53,661 bases of DNA from positions 1 through 53,661 of the forward strand of contig CAZIOH010000042.1 of the NCBI GenBank assembly GCA_964540815.1, written 5' to 3'. The notes below the pieces were generated by a model that was not told the DNA's origin, searched no databases, and worked only from the letters and a program-made list of their open reading frames with translations. Shown here in pieces: positions 15,933 to 24,242 of the stretch (position 1 is the first letter of the stretch; the number at the start of each line of letters is the position of its first letter). The position numbers and the translations under genes are program-made. Source of the DNA: CAZIOH01 sp964540815 (GTDB lineage: Bacteria > Myxococcota_A > Polyangia > Fen-1088).

Positions 15933-17746
15933 GCGCCTCCCCGGGGACCGGCGGCGCTGGCCTGCAGCTCGGCCGCCTCGGCCGCCTCGGCCTCCTCGAC
16001 GATCCCGCCGCCGAGCTGCGTCTCGAAGATCTCCTGGTAGACCGCGCTCGTCGCCATCAGCTCGAGGTGGGTGCCGGACGCCACGAGCCGCCCCCCATCG
16101 AGGACCACGATGCGATCGGCGTTGAGGACGGTGCTGATGCGCTGGGCCACCACGAAGGTGGTGGTCCCGGGCCGGCGCCGCGCGAGCGCGTCCTGGATCT
16201 TGATCTCCGTCTCCACGTCCACCGCGCTCGTGCTGTCGTCGAGGATCAGCACGTCCGGATCGACGATCAGGGCGCGGGCGATGGCCAGCCGCTGCTTCTG
16301 GCCACCCGAGAAGTTGGCCCCGCGCGCCTCGACGCGCGCCCCGTAGCCCCCCGGGAGCTCGGCGATGAATCCGGCCGCCTGGGCCGCCTCGGCCGCCGCC
16401 TTGACCTCGCCGTCGCTGGCGTCGGGCCGGCCGTAGCGGAGGTTCTCCGCCACGGTGCCCGAGAACAGCAGCGACTCCTGGGGGACGATCCCGATGCGGG
16501 CGAGCAGGCTCGACTGGGTCCAGCCACGGACGTCCCCCCCGCCGAAGCGCACCACCCCCCGGGTGGCGTCGTAGAAGCGCGGGATGAGCTGTACCAGGCT
16601 CGACTTGCCGGCACCGGTCGCCCCCAGGATGGCGATGGTCTTCCCGGGCTCGACCAGCAGGTCGATGTCACGCAGGACCGGCTCGTTGCCCTCGCCGTGG
16701 TAAGTGAACCACACGTGGTCGAAGGCCACGTCGGGAGGGGTCTCCGGCGGCAGGGCGCGCGCGTCCGGAGCATCCACCACCTCCGGCGAGGTCCCGAGCA
16801 CCTCCTGCACGCGCGCGGCCGACGCCAGCCCCGCCGCCCAGGTGTTCGACAGCAGCGTCATCATCACGAGCGGGGTCATGGTGCTGAGCATGTAGTTCGT
16901 GAAGGCCACGATCTGTCCGACCGACAGGCGGCCCCGGATGGCATCGAGCCCCCCGACCCAGATCACCACCACCAGGCCGACGTTGATGCACAAGGTGAGC
17001 GCCGGCATCATCCCCGACATGAAGCGCATCACCACCACCGACCGGAGGGTCAACTCCTCGTTGGCGACCTCGAACCGCTGGTTCTCGAACTGGCCCCGGA
17101 CCAGCGACTTCACCAGGCGAACCCCGGAGATGTTCTCTTGCAGCACGCCGTTCAGGGCATCGAGCTTGCCCTGCACCGTGCGGAACAGCGGCTCGGTCCG
17201 GACGATGAAGAAGCCGATCAGCAACGAGGTGACCACCAGCACCGGCGCGAGGGCCAGCGCCAGGCGAGGGCTGGTGCGGATCATGAGGGCCAGGCTCCCC
17301 ACGATCATGAGGGGCGCACGGGTCCCGATGCGCAGGGAGATCTGGGTCAGGGTCTTGAGCGCGTTCACGTCGCTGGTGAGGCGAACGAGGAGCTGACCGG
17401 TGTTCTGGCGGTCGAGGTTGCCGTACGAGAAGCTCTGGATCCGCAGGAAGATGGCCTCGCGCAGATCGCGGGCCACGCCCTCGCCGACCCGGACCGAGTA
17501 GACGTTGTTTCCGATGGCGATGAAGGTGCTCGCCACCGAGATCCCGAGCATGAGGAGCGCGGTCTCGGCCACCACCCGGCGATTGCCGAGGGCGATCCCC
17601 TGGTCGATGATCCGCTGGATGAGCCGCGGGATGGCGAGATCGAGGACCACGAGCATGGCGAGCAGCGTCAAGGCCGCCAGCGCGGGCCTCCAGTAGGGGC
17701 GGACGAAGCGCAGGAGGCGCGGCAGCGGCTTCGGGGCAGGGGACAT
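15929..17746 (-). CDS. ABC exporter half-transporter, degenerate-site subunit
   Basis: The protein has 605 residues: TMD about 15-325, NBD about 345-590. Motifs are GATGAGKS (375-382), Q-loop PQESLLFSG, FSGGQ (479-483) and Walker B VLILDDSTSAVD. The residue after the Walker B Asp503 is Asp504 where the catalytic Glu is expected. The partner gene immediately downstream keeps the Glu. This asymmetry is a hallmark of heterodimeric exporters such as TM287/288 and BmrCD, with one degenerate and one consensus ATP site. The partner also has an altered signature (LSQGQ). The start at 17746 is divergent from pstS. Substrate unknown. Confidence 0.93.
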   Translation of the reverse strand: MSPAPKPLPRLLRFVRPYWRPALAALTLLAMLVVLDLAIPRLIQRIIDQGIALGNRRVVAETALLMLGISVASTFIAIGNNVYSVRVGEGVARDLREAIFLRIQSFSYGNLDRQNTGQLLVRLTSDVNALKTLTQISLRIGTRAPLMIVGSLALMIRTSPRLALALAPVLVVTSLLIGFFIVRTEPLFRTVQGKLDALNGVLQENISGVRLVKSLVRGQFENQRFEVANEELTLRSVVVMRFMSGMMPALTLCINVGLVVVIWVGGLDAIRGRLSVGQIVAFTNYMLSTMTPLVMMTLLSNTWAAGLASAARVQEVLGTSPEVVDAPDARALPPETPPDVAFDHVWFTYHGEGNEPVLRDIDLLVEPGKTIAILGATGAGKSSLVQLIPRFYDATRGVVRFGGGDVRGWTQSSLLARIGIVPQESLLFSGTVAENLRYGRPDASDGEVKAAAEAAQAAGFIAELPGGYGARVEARGANFSGGQKQRLAIARALIVDPDVLILDDSTSAVDVETEIKIQDALARRRPGTTTFVVAQRISTVLNADRIVVLDGGRLVASGTHLELMATSAVYQEIFETQLGGGIVEEAEAAEAAELQASAAGPRGGA

Positions 17747-18116
17747 CCGGCCGGGAGTCTAGGAAGAAACAGGGGTCTCCGCTCGACTAAGGTCTCCGCG
17801 AGCGAGACAGGCCCGTCCTTGTCTTCGTCCTCGTGTGTCTCCGTGCTGGTGCTCGTCCCGGGACCCGATGGGGGGACGAGGACGGGCTCGAGGGCCCTGA
17901 GCCGGAGGCGCCGCAATCCGCCATGTCGCGGCCACATTCGCCCCCGTTTTGTCACCGGATTGAAGCACGATCTCGACCTGCGCGGAGCAGACTCCCTCGC
18001 GCCTGGCTGTCAGCCCAAATCCCACGTGCAGCCGCGGCGCGCACCCGGACCGGACCTCGACGAGGCGCCCGGCGGCGGATGCCGAGCCGCGGGAAACCGG
18101 ACGAAAGGACTACCCC
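17747..18116. promoter_or_regulatory. Divergent intergenic region between ABC exporter and pst operon
   Basis: These 370 bases must hold promoters for both directions. One strong inverted repeat is visible: CTCGTCCC at 17852-17859 and GGGACGAG at 17873-17880, spacer 13. AAAGGA lies a few bases upstream of the pstS ATG. I looked for a tandem Pho-box (two CTGTCAT-like units 11 apart) and found only isolated TGTCAC (about 17950) and CTGTCAG (about 18008), too far apart to call. Confidence 0.45.
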
Positions 18117-19253
18117 ATGACCCATCTCACAACCAGATCGAACGGTCTTCTGGCCGCCTCGACCCTGACCGCGCTCGCGCTCGGCCTCGTCTTGCCGGGC
18201 GCCACCGCCCGCGCGGCGGATGCCACCACCATCTCGGGAGCAGGCGCCACCTTTCCGTATCCGGTCTACTCGAAGTGGGCCGACACCTACTCGAAGGACA
18301 CCCAGGTCAAGCTGAACTACCAGGCCATCGGCTCGGGCGGTGGGATCAAGCAGATCACCGAGGGCACGGTGGACTTCGGGGCATCGGACGCGCCCCTCAA
18401 GCCCGAGGAGCTCGACAAGGCCGGGCTCATCCAGTTCCCGGTGGTCATGGGGGGCGTGGTCCCGGTCATCAACCTGGCCGGCGTCAAGGCCGGCGAGCTG
18501 AAGCTGACCCCGGACGTCCTCGCGGATCTGTTCCTCGGCAAGGTCGCCAAGTGGAACGACCCGCGCCTGGTCCAGAGCAACCCCGGCCTCAAGCTTCCCG
18601 ACGTGGCGGTGACCGTGGTCCACCGCTCGGACGGCTCGGGAACCACCTGGATCTTCACCAACTATCTGGCCAAGGTCAGCCCGGACTGGGCCAAGGCCGT
18701 GGGCAGCGACAAGTCGGTGGCCTGGCCGACCGGTGTCGGCGGCAAGGGGAACCAGGGCGTGGCCTCCTACGTCCAGCGCATCAATGGCGCCATCGGCTAC
18801 GTCGAGTCCGCCTACGCCAGCCAGAACCACATCGCGCACGCCAAGCTCAAGAACCACGAGGGCGCCTTCGTCGAGCCCACCGACGACGCCGTCCAGGCCG
18901 CCGCCAAGGGCGCGGACTGGGCCAAGGCCAAGGGCTTCTACGTGGTCCTCACCGATCAACCGGGCACGGGCGCCTGGCCGATCACCGGCGCGTCGTTCGT
19001 CCTCGTCCACCGGCAGCAGAAGGACGGAGCCACCGGTCGTGCGGTGCTGCGCTTCTTCGACTGGAGCTACCGCAACGGGAACGCCGCCGCCAAGGAGCTC
19101 GGGTACATCCCCATGCCGACGAGCGTGGTGGACCTGGTCGAGAAGAGCTGGGAGAAGGATCTCAAGGACGCCGCCGGAGAGAAGCTGTGGCCGGCCGACA
19201 AGGCGCCGGCGGCGGCGGCCCCAGCGGCTGCGGCCAAGCAGGCGGTCAAGTAG
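18117..19253 (+). CDS. pstS: Phosphate ABC transporter substrate-binding protein
   Basis: The protein has 378 residues. A signal peptide spans about 1-35 (LTALALGLVLPGATARAA). The mature protein begins with ISGAGATFPYPVYSKWADTY, the standard PstS start, and has GSGGGIKQI, TVDFGASDAPL, HRSDGSGTTWIFTNYL and GNQGVASYVQ, the phosphate-binding loops of the family. It delivers periplasmic phosphate to PstCA. The C-terminal 20 residues are Ala/Lys-rich and extend past the fold. It is the first gene of pstSCAB-phoU, and a small hairpin lies just after it. AAAGGA supports the ATG. Confidence 0.97.
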   Translation: MTHLTTRSNGLLAASTLTALALGLVLPGATARAADATTISGAGATFPYPVYSKWADTYSKDTQVKLNYQAIGSGGGIKQITEGTVDFGASDAPLKPEELDKAGLIQFPVVMGGVVPVINLAGVKAGELKLTPDVLADLFLGKVAKWNDPRLVQSNPGLKLPDVAVTVVHRSDGSGTTWIFTNYLAKVSPDWAKAVGSDKSVAWPTGVGGKGNQGVASYVQRINGAIGYVESAYASQNHIAHAKLKNHEGAFVEPTDDAVQAAAKGADWAKAKGFYVVLTDQPGTGAWPITGASFVLVHRQQKDGATGRAVLRFFDWSYRNGNAAAKELGYIPMPTSVVDLVEKSWEKDLKDAAGEKLWPADKAPAAAAPAAAAKQAVK

Positions 19254-19256
19254 TCG

Positions 19257-19270
19257 GCGCGTGAGCGCGC
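19257..19270 (+). promoter_or_regulatory. Short stem-loop between pstS and pstC
   Basis: GCGCG-TGAG-CGCGC forms a 5-bp stem four bases after the pstS stop in the 75-base gap. Such hairpins after the binding-protein gene commonly stabilise its message or dampen downstream expression; that role here is inferred. Confidence 0.35.
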
Positions 19271-19328
19271 TCGGACACCTCGGGCCCGTCATGAAGAACC
19301 CAGCGAGCTCGAACCACGGGGTTCTGAC

Positions 19329-20399
19329 GTGAGCGGTCTCGGCGCCGTCGCCCGCAATGCGGGCGCGGGCTCAGCGGAGCCCGGCTCCGACTTCGGGGGC
19401 GGGCCGCTCGATCCGCCCACGGTCCCCCCGGCGGAGCCGCCGGTCCCGCCCCGGGCGGTGGTCGCGCGCGCGCAGAGCCCGGGGGACCGGTTCTTCCGTG
19501 GGACGACGCAGTTCTTCGCCGTCCTGGTCCTGGTCTCGGTGTTCGGCATGCTGGTGACGCTGGTCGTGGGGGCGTGGCCAGCGCTCAAGACCTTCGGGCT
19601 CGGCTTCCTCGCCAGCAAGGAGTGGAACCCGGTCACCGAGCGCTTCGGGGCGCTGGCTCCCCTCTACGGCACGGTGATCACCTCGATCATCGCGCTCGCG
19701 GTCGGGGTTCCGGTCAGCTTTGGCATCGCCCTCGTCATCACCGAGCTCGCCCCGCGCTGGCTCAAGCGCCCGATCGGGGTGGCCATCGAGCTCCTGGCCG
19801 CCATCCCCAGCATCATCTACGGGATGTGGGGGTTGTTCGTGTTCGCGCCGGTGTTCTCGGCGCACCTGCAACCCTGGCTGACCGAGCACCTCGGGTCCTG
19901 GCCGATGGTGGGAGCCCTGTTTCAAGGGGCGCCCATGGGGATCGGCATGCTGACCGCCGGCTTGATCCTGGCGATCATGATCATTCCCTTCATGACCGCG
20001 GTCATGCGGGACGTCTTCGAGACGGTGCCGCCCGCGCTGCGCGAGTCGGCGTACGCGCTCGGGTGCACCACCTGGGAGGTGGTGTGGCAGGTGGTGCTGC
20101 CCTACACCCGCGTGGGCGTCATCGGGGGCATCATGCTCGGGCTCGGGCGCGCCCTCGGCGAGACCATGGCGGTGACCTTCGTCATCGGGAACGCCCACGA
20201 CATCCATCTGTCGCTGTTCATGCCGGGCAACACCATCTCGTCGACCCTGGCCAACGAGTTCACCGAGGCGGTCACGCCGCTTTACACGTCCTCTCTGCTG
20301 GCGCTCGGGCTCGTGCTGTTCGTGCTCACGCTGGTGGTCCTGGTGGCCGCGCGGCTGATGCTGATGCGGCTGCGGGCCCGCGAGGGGGAACGCACATGA
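19329..20399 (+). CDS. pstC: Phosphate ABC transporter permease PstC
   Basis: The protein has 356 residues, slightly longer than usual because of a Pro/Gly-rich N-terminal extension (about 1-50) before the first membrane helix. Six or so membrane segments follow, with the permease signature region around EVVWQVVLPYTRVGVIGGIMLG and RALGETMAVTFVIGNA. It starts at GTG 19329, with no strong ribosome site. Its TGA overlaps the ATG of pstA. It forms the inner-membrane channel with PstA, energised by PstB. Confidence 0.95.
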   Translation: MSGLGAVARNAGAGSAEPGSDFGGGPLDPPTVPPAEPPVPPRAVVARAQSPGDRFFRGTTQFFAVLVLVSVFGMLVTLVVGAWPALKTFGLGFLASKEWNPVTERFGALAPLYGTVITSIIALAVGVPVSFGIALVITELAPRWLKRPIGVAIELLAAIPSIIYGMWGLFVFAPVFSAHLQPWLTEHLGSWPMVGALFQGAPMGIGMLTAGLILAIMIIPFMTAVMRDVFETVPPALRESAYALGCTTWEVVWQVVLPYTRVGVIGGIMLGLGRALGETMAVTFVIGNAHDIHLSLFMPGNTISSTLANEFTEAVTPLYTSSLLALGLVLFVLTLVVLVAARLMLMRLRAREGERT

Positions 20400-21271
20400 G
20401 CGTCAGCCTGCACAAGGACAGCCGGCAGCTCAACCTCCTCTACACCAAGCGCCAGCTCGTGAACCGGATAGGGCTGACCCTGTCGGTGCTGGCCACGCTC
20501 TTCGGGCTGTTCTGGCTCGGCTGGCTGCTCTGGACTCTGTTCGGCAGCGGGCTGCGCTGGATCAGTCCCCGTCTGTTCGTGGAGGCGACCCCGCCGCCCG
20601 GCGCCAACGGAGGCCTCGCCAATGCCATCCTCGGCAGCGTGATCCTGACCGCGGCGGGGGTCGGGATGGGCGCTCCGGCGGGCATCCTGGCCGGGACCTA
20701 CCTCGCCGAGTTCGGGCGCCATTCCCGCCTCGGCGCGATCGTGCGCTTCGTGAACGACATCCTGCTCAGCGCCCCGTCGATCATCGTGGGGGTCTTCGTC
20801 TACGCCCTGGTGGTGGTGCGCGCCGGACACTTCTCGGGCTGGGCCGGTGCGCTGGCGCTGGCGCTGATCGTGCTGCCGGTGGTGGTGCGCACCACCGAGA
20901 ACATGATGCGCCTCGTGCCGGACGGGCTGCGCGAGGCGGCGGCGGCGCTCGGGGCGCCGCGCTGGAAGGTCACCATGGTGGTCGTCTACCGCAGCGCCCT
21001 GCCGGGCATCATGACCGGCGTGCTGCTGGCCATGGCCCGGGTGAGCGGAGAGACCGCCCCGTTGCTGTTCACGGCCCTCAACAACCAGTTCTGGAGCACC
21101 GACATGAGTCGGCCCTTCCCCAACCTGCCGGCGGTGATCTTCCAGTTCGCGATGAGCCCCTACGACGACTGGCAGCACCTGGCCTGGGCGGGCGCGCTGC
21201 TCATCACCGTCACCATCCTCGTCATCAACATCGTCGCCCGCTTCCTGTTGCGGCGGACCCGCAGCAATTGA
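20396..21271 (+). CDS. pstA: Phosphate ABC transporter permease PstA
   Basis: The protein has 291 residues. Membrane segments run from about residue 25 to the C-terminus. The family region includes LAEFGRHSRLGAIVRFVND, LLSAPSIIVGVFVY, LVPDGLREAAAALGAPRWKV, and ARVSGETAPLLFTAL. The ATG at 20396 overlaps the pstC stop by four bases (ATGA), indicating translational coupling. It pairs with PstC in the phosphate channel. Confidence 0.96.
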   Translation: MSVSLHKDSRQLNLLYTKRQLVNRIGLTLSVLATLFGLFWLGWLLWTLFGSGLRWISPRLFVEATPPPGANGGLANAILGSVILTAAGVGMGAPAGILAGTYLAEFGRHSRLGAIVRFVNDILLSAPSIIVGVFVYALVVVRAGHFSGWAGALALALIVLPVVVRTTENMMRLVPDGLREAAAALGAPRWKVTMVVVYRSALPGIMTGVLLAMARVSGETAPLLFTALNNQFWSTDMSRPFPNLPAVIFQFAMSPYDDWQHLAWAGALLITVTILVINIVARFLLRRTRSN

Positions 21272-21317
21272 GCACCCGCAGATCCGCAGATTCGCAGAAC
21301 CGATCGTGAGGCAATCC

Positions 21318-22223
21318 ATGGAAACATCCGGACCCGAGTCCACGCACAGTCACAACTTGCCCGGAGCCTCGACCTCGGGGTCCGGGTCGGCATCGCTCCG
21401 AAACGCGGCGGCTGGGCATCCCCACGCCGACAGCGACCGAAACAGGGTCGCCGGCACCGCCACCCTGGCTGACGCCAAGCTGGAGATCCGGGGCCTGAGC
21501 TTCTTCTACGGGAAGTACAAGGCCCTGCACGACATCGACCTCGACATCCACGATCGCCAGGTCACGGCGTTCATCGGGCCCTCCGGCTGCGGCAAGTCCA
21601 CCTTGCTGCGGACCCTCAACCGCATCTACGAGCTCTACCCGGGGCAGCACGCCACGGGGAAGATCATGCTCGGCGGCCGCAACCTGCTCGAGCGCGCCGA
21701 CGACGTCAACCTGCTGCGGGCCAAGGTCGGGATGGTCTTCCAGAAGCCGACCCCGTTCCCCATGTCGGTCCAGGACAACATCAGCTTCGGGGTGCGCCTG
21801 TACGAGCGGCTGTCGCGCACCGACATGGAGGAGCGGGTGCAGTGGGCGCTGGAGAAGGCGGCCCTCTGGACCGAGGTCAAGGACAAGCTGCGCCAGGAGG
21901 GGACGGCCCTGTCGGGTGGACAGCAGCAGCGCCTCTGCATCGCCCGGGCGGTGGCCGTGAAGCCGGAGGTCTTGCTGCTCGACGAGCCGGCCTCGGCCCT
22001 CGATCCCATCTCCACGCAGAAGATCGAGCAGCTCATCACCGAGCTCAAGGCCGACTACACCATCGCGATCGTGACCCACAACATGCAGCAGGCGGCGCGG
22101 GTCTCGGACTACACGGCGTTCATGTACCTCGGGCGGTTGATCGAGTTCGGGGAGACCAAGCGGGTCTTCACCAAGCCCACCGAGCGGCAGACCGAGGAGT
22201 ACATCACCGGACGGTTCGGATGA
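21318..22223 (+). CDS. pstB: Phosphate ABC transporter ATP-binding protein PstB
   Basis: The protein has 301 residues. An N-terminal extension of about 50 polar residues precedes the ATPase domain, which starts at LEIRGLSFFYGKYKALHDID. Motifs are GPSGCGKS (87-94), VGMVFQKPTPFPMSV (the PstB Q-loop), LSGGQQQRLCIARA, and LLLDEPASALDPIST with HNMQQAARVSD. An upstream GTG at 21306 is open, but GAGG placed just before 21318 supports the ATG. Its stop overlaps phoU. It hydrolyses ATP to drive PstCA. Confidence 0.96.
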   Translation: METSGPESTHSHNLPGASTSGSGSASLRNAAAGHPHADSDRNRVAGTATLADAKLEIRGLSFFYGKYKALHDIDLDIHDRQVTAFIGPSGCGKSTLLRTLNRIYELYPGQHATGKIMLGGRNLLERADDVNLLRAKVGMVFQKPTPFPMSVQDNISFGVRLYERLSRTDMEERVQWALEKAALWTEVKDKLRQEGTALSGGQQQRLCIARAVAVKPEVLLLDEPASALDPISTQKIEQLITELKADYTIAIVTHNMQQAARVSDYTAFMYLGRLIEFGETKRVFTKPTERQTEEYITGRFG

Positions 22224-22915
22224 GCATGCGACAGCACACCAGCCACGAGTTCGAGTCCGAGCTCGAGGCGGTCCGCCAGCGCATCTTCGGGATGGGCCGC
22301 CACGTGGACCAGGTCCTCGAGGAGAGCGGGAGGGCCCTGCAGGAGCGGGACACCGCCCTCGGCAACCAGATCATCGTCGGTGACAAGCAGACCGACTCGA
22401 TGGAGATGGAGATCGACCACCTGTGCCTCGAGATCCTGGTGCGTCGCCAGCCGGTGGCCGGCGACCTGCGGCTCCTCACCTCGGCCCTCAAGCTGGTCAT
22501 CGATCTCGAGCGGATCGGCGATCTCGGGGTCAGCATCGCGGCGCGGGTGGTGGAGCTCGGGCACGAGGCGGCCCTCACCCCGTACGACGACCTCTTGCGC
22601 ATGATGACCACGGCGCGCGAGATGCTGCGCGAGGCGCTGGCGGCCCTCGAGAACCAGGATCCGGCGCGGGCCTCGCGGGCCATCGACAAGGACGAGGTGG
22701 TGGACGCGTACTACACCCAGATCTTCAACGACGTGCTCGGGCGGATGCGCGAGAGCCCGGACAACATCTTCCGGGCCACCCGGATCCAGGCCATCTCCAA
22801 GTACATCGAGCGCATCGGGGACCACGCCACCAACATCGCCGAGCGGGTGATCTTCATCCTGACCGGCGAGGACATCCGGCACGTCTCGCGGGTGCGCCGC
22901 AGCGACCTCTCCTGA
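22220..22915 (+). CDS. phoU: Phosphate signalling regulator PhoU
   Basis: The protein has 231 residues, normal for PhoU, with two three-helix repeats. Recognisable parts are FESELEAVRQRIFGMGRHVD, DLRLLTSALKLVIDLERIGD in the first half, and IQAISKYIERIGDHATNIAE in the second, the metal-binding E-x3-D signatures of the family. The ATG overlaps the pstB stop by four bases. PhoU links PstSCAB status to the phosphate two-component system, but no phoB/phoR genes are in this window. Confidence 0.96.
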   Translation: MSMRQHTSHEFESELEAVRQRIFGMGRHVDQVLEESGRALQERDTALGNQIIVGDKQTDSMEMEIDHLCLEILVRRQPVAGDLRLLTSALKLVIDLERIGDLGVSIAARVVELGHEAALTPYDDLLRMMTTAREMLREALAALENQDPARASRAIDKDEVVDAYYTQIFNDVLGRMRESPDNIFRATRIQAISKYIERIGDHATNIAERVIFILTGEDIRHVSRVRRSDLS

Positions 22916-22938
22916 CCGGCGGCCGGGCGGGCTGGAGT

Positions 22939-23077
22939 GAAGTGGGGCCCCTCTCCCTGACCCTCTCCCCGCTCCGCGGGGCAAGGGGGATGAGATCGAG
23001 GGGCGGGGCTCGGCTCCACCTCCCCTCCTGTCCCCTCCCTCCGCGAAGCGGGGGGCTAGGGAGAGGGGTCCCACTTC
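22939..23077. repeat. Inverted pair of REP-like elements downstream of phoU
   Basis: The left arm starts GAAGTGGGGCCCCTCTCCCT (22939). The right arm, read on the minus strand from 23077, starts GAAGTGGGACCCCTCTCCCT, 19 of 20 bases identical. Each arm continues with a GC-rich palindrome around CCGCTCCGCGG. A third copy is inside the kinase gene at 8644. It resembles a BIME-type pair and follows the last gene of the pst operon. Confidence 0.85.
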
Positions 23078-23126
23078 ATCGGGGGCCGCGAAGTCTTGTT
23101 CACCTCCCGCTGTTCAAGCGAGCGTA

Positions 23127-23143
23127 GCGCGGCTTTGCCGCGC
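23127..23143. repeat. GCGCGGC-TTT-GCCGCGC hairpin
   Basis: A perfect 7-bp stem with a 3-base loop, within the repeat-rich gap after phoU. It matches the hairpin at 9483-9498 except for one loop base. Confidence 0.6.
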
Positions 23144-23159
23144 GGAGCGAGAGGGGCGC

Positions 23160-23217
23160 GGGGACGTGCGAGCGGCAGCGAGCCACGTCCCCGATGCAAT
23201 GAAACAGCCACGTCCCC
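23160..23217. repeat. GGGGACGTG / CACGTCCCC palindromic repeat cluster
   Basis: GGGGACGTG at 23160-23168 pairs with CACGTCCCC at 23184-23192, and a second CACGTCCCC stands at 23209-23217. Such REP-like arms are often mobilised by Y1 (RAYT) transposases in other genomes; no such gene is in this window. Confidence 0.6.
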
Positions 23218-23224
23218 GGTTCAA

Positions 23225-23400
23225 TCAGAAGCCGGGGAGAATCGGCGTCCCTTCGAGGCGGACGGCCTTCAAGCTCTCGGGATCGAGCCCCAGCGCCTGG
23301 AGGATGGTCGGGGCCACCTGCGAGGTGACCGAGAGCAACCGATTGCCAACAAGCCGGTGACGTCCCGTCACATCGGGGCCCGATCCCAGGCCGCCGGTGC
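23225..23400 (-). pseudogene. C-terminal relic of an alkaline phosphatase-superfamily phosphodiesterase
   Basis: Read on the minus strand and ending at a TGA (23225-23227), the sequence gives TSQVAPTILQALGLDPESL followed by KAVRLEGTPILPGF. This matches the conserved C-terminus of sulfatase/type I phosphodiesterase-like proteins, where QVAPTILxALGLDP follows the last metal-binding segment. Upstream the frame stays open for a while, but the similarity fades by about 23330-23400 and no start or catalytic part exists before the next gene. I interpret it as the remains of a lost gene beside the phosphate operon. The evidence rests on one short motif. Confidence 0.55.
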
Positions 23401-23492
23401 TGGAATCACGGGATCTGGCCGGTCGCAGCGGGCCCGAGCCGGAGAGCTTGGTATGGTCGAGGTGCGGGCGTGCACGGTTGCAAGCCGCAAGC

Positions 23493-23498
23493 AGGAGG
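23493..23498 (+). promoter_or_regulatory. Consensus ribosome binding site AGGAGG
   Basis: A full AGGAGG lies seven bases before the ATG at 23506. It decides the start against the longer open frame that begins at 23470. Confidence 0.85.
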
Positions 23499-23505
23499 TC
23501 TCACC

Positions 23506-24159
23506 ATGTCCATTCACCCGGTTCATCACCCAGTTCAACTTGGTGTCGAGCGCGCGCCTCGGCTCGAGCGCATTCACGTGGTCATCCGGCTCGTGTTGCT
23601 GGTCGCCATCGGGCTCATCGGGCTGTCGTCGGTGTACTGGATGCTGTACCTCGGCCTGCCGGCGGTGGTGGCGATGCTGGTGTTGCGCCGCGGGGGCTCG
23701 GCCTACCTGGTGGAGGAGGGACCCCGCCTGGTGCGCGTGCTGCGCTGGTTGACCGGCGCCTACGCGTACCTGTGGCTCCTGACCGACGTGCTGCCCTCGT
23801 TCGATCCGGGCGGGCAGGCCCCGGTGGACTTTCAGGTCGAGCTCGGCGGGGTGCCAACCGGGCCGTCCGTGCTGCTGCGAATCGTGTACAGCCTGCCCGC
23901 CCTGTTGCTGGCCGCGGTGCTGTCCGTCGCGGGCAGCCTGCTGTGGCTGGTGGGGGCGGGCTTCGTGCTGGTGCGGGAGCGCATGCCGGCCCCCATCGCC
24001 GATTTTCTCGCCATGGCGCTGCGCTACCACGCGCGCCTCATCGCCTACCACCTGTCGCTCGTGGAGCGCTATCCGAGCCTGGAATCGGAGCTCGAGCAGG
24101 ACCGGGCGCACCGCGACCAGGGCATCGCGCACGTCACCGGCTCCCCCGCCGCCCGCTGA
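23506..24159 (+). CDS. DUF4389-like integral membrane protein
   Basis: The protein has 217 residues with four probable membrane segments at about 25-45, 48-62, 80-100 and 125-155 (LVLLVAIGLIGLSSVYWML, then LYLGLPAVVAMLVL, then YAYLWLLTDVLPSF, then IVYSLPALLLAAVLSVAGSL). The C-terminal 50 residues are polar with FLAMALRYHARLIAYHLSL. Overall pattern and spacing resemble DUF4389 membrane proteins, though I assign that only from general likeness. The start is fixed by AGGAGG. Function unknown. The gene stands between the repeat cluster and the TPR-lipoprotein pair, with no overlap to either. Confidence 0.75.
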   Translation: MSIHPVHHPVQLGVERAPRLERIHVVIRLVLLVAIGLIGLSSVYWMLYLGLPAVVAMLVLRRGGSAYLVEEGPRLVRVLRWLTGAYAYLWLLTDVLPSFDPGGQAPVDFQVELGGVPTGPSVLLRIVYSLPALLLAAVLSVAGSLLWLVGAGFVLVRERMPAPIADFLAMALRYHARLIAYHLSLVERYPSLESELEQDRAHRDQGIAHVTGSPAAR

Positions 24160-24242
24160 GCTCGGCCCCACGCCCGCGGGCGTGCGCCCGCGGGGCCCCC
24201 GATCGACCCGCCGGGGCTGTTGGTGTACGCTCTCCATGAGCC

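Noticed and set aside
17945..18020. Possible Pho-box upstream of pstS
   Set aside because: Only isolated TGTCAC and CTGTCAG words are present, about 60 bases apart, not the tandem 11-base spacing required.
16067..19264. Long plus-strand frame across the ABC gene and pstS
   Set aside because: It is a high-GC shadow frame antisense to the exporter and out of frame with pstS, with no domain.
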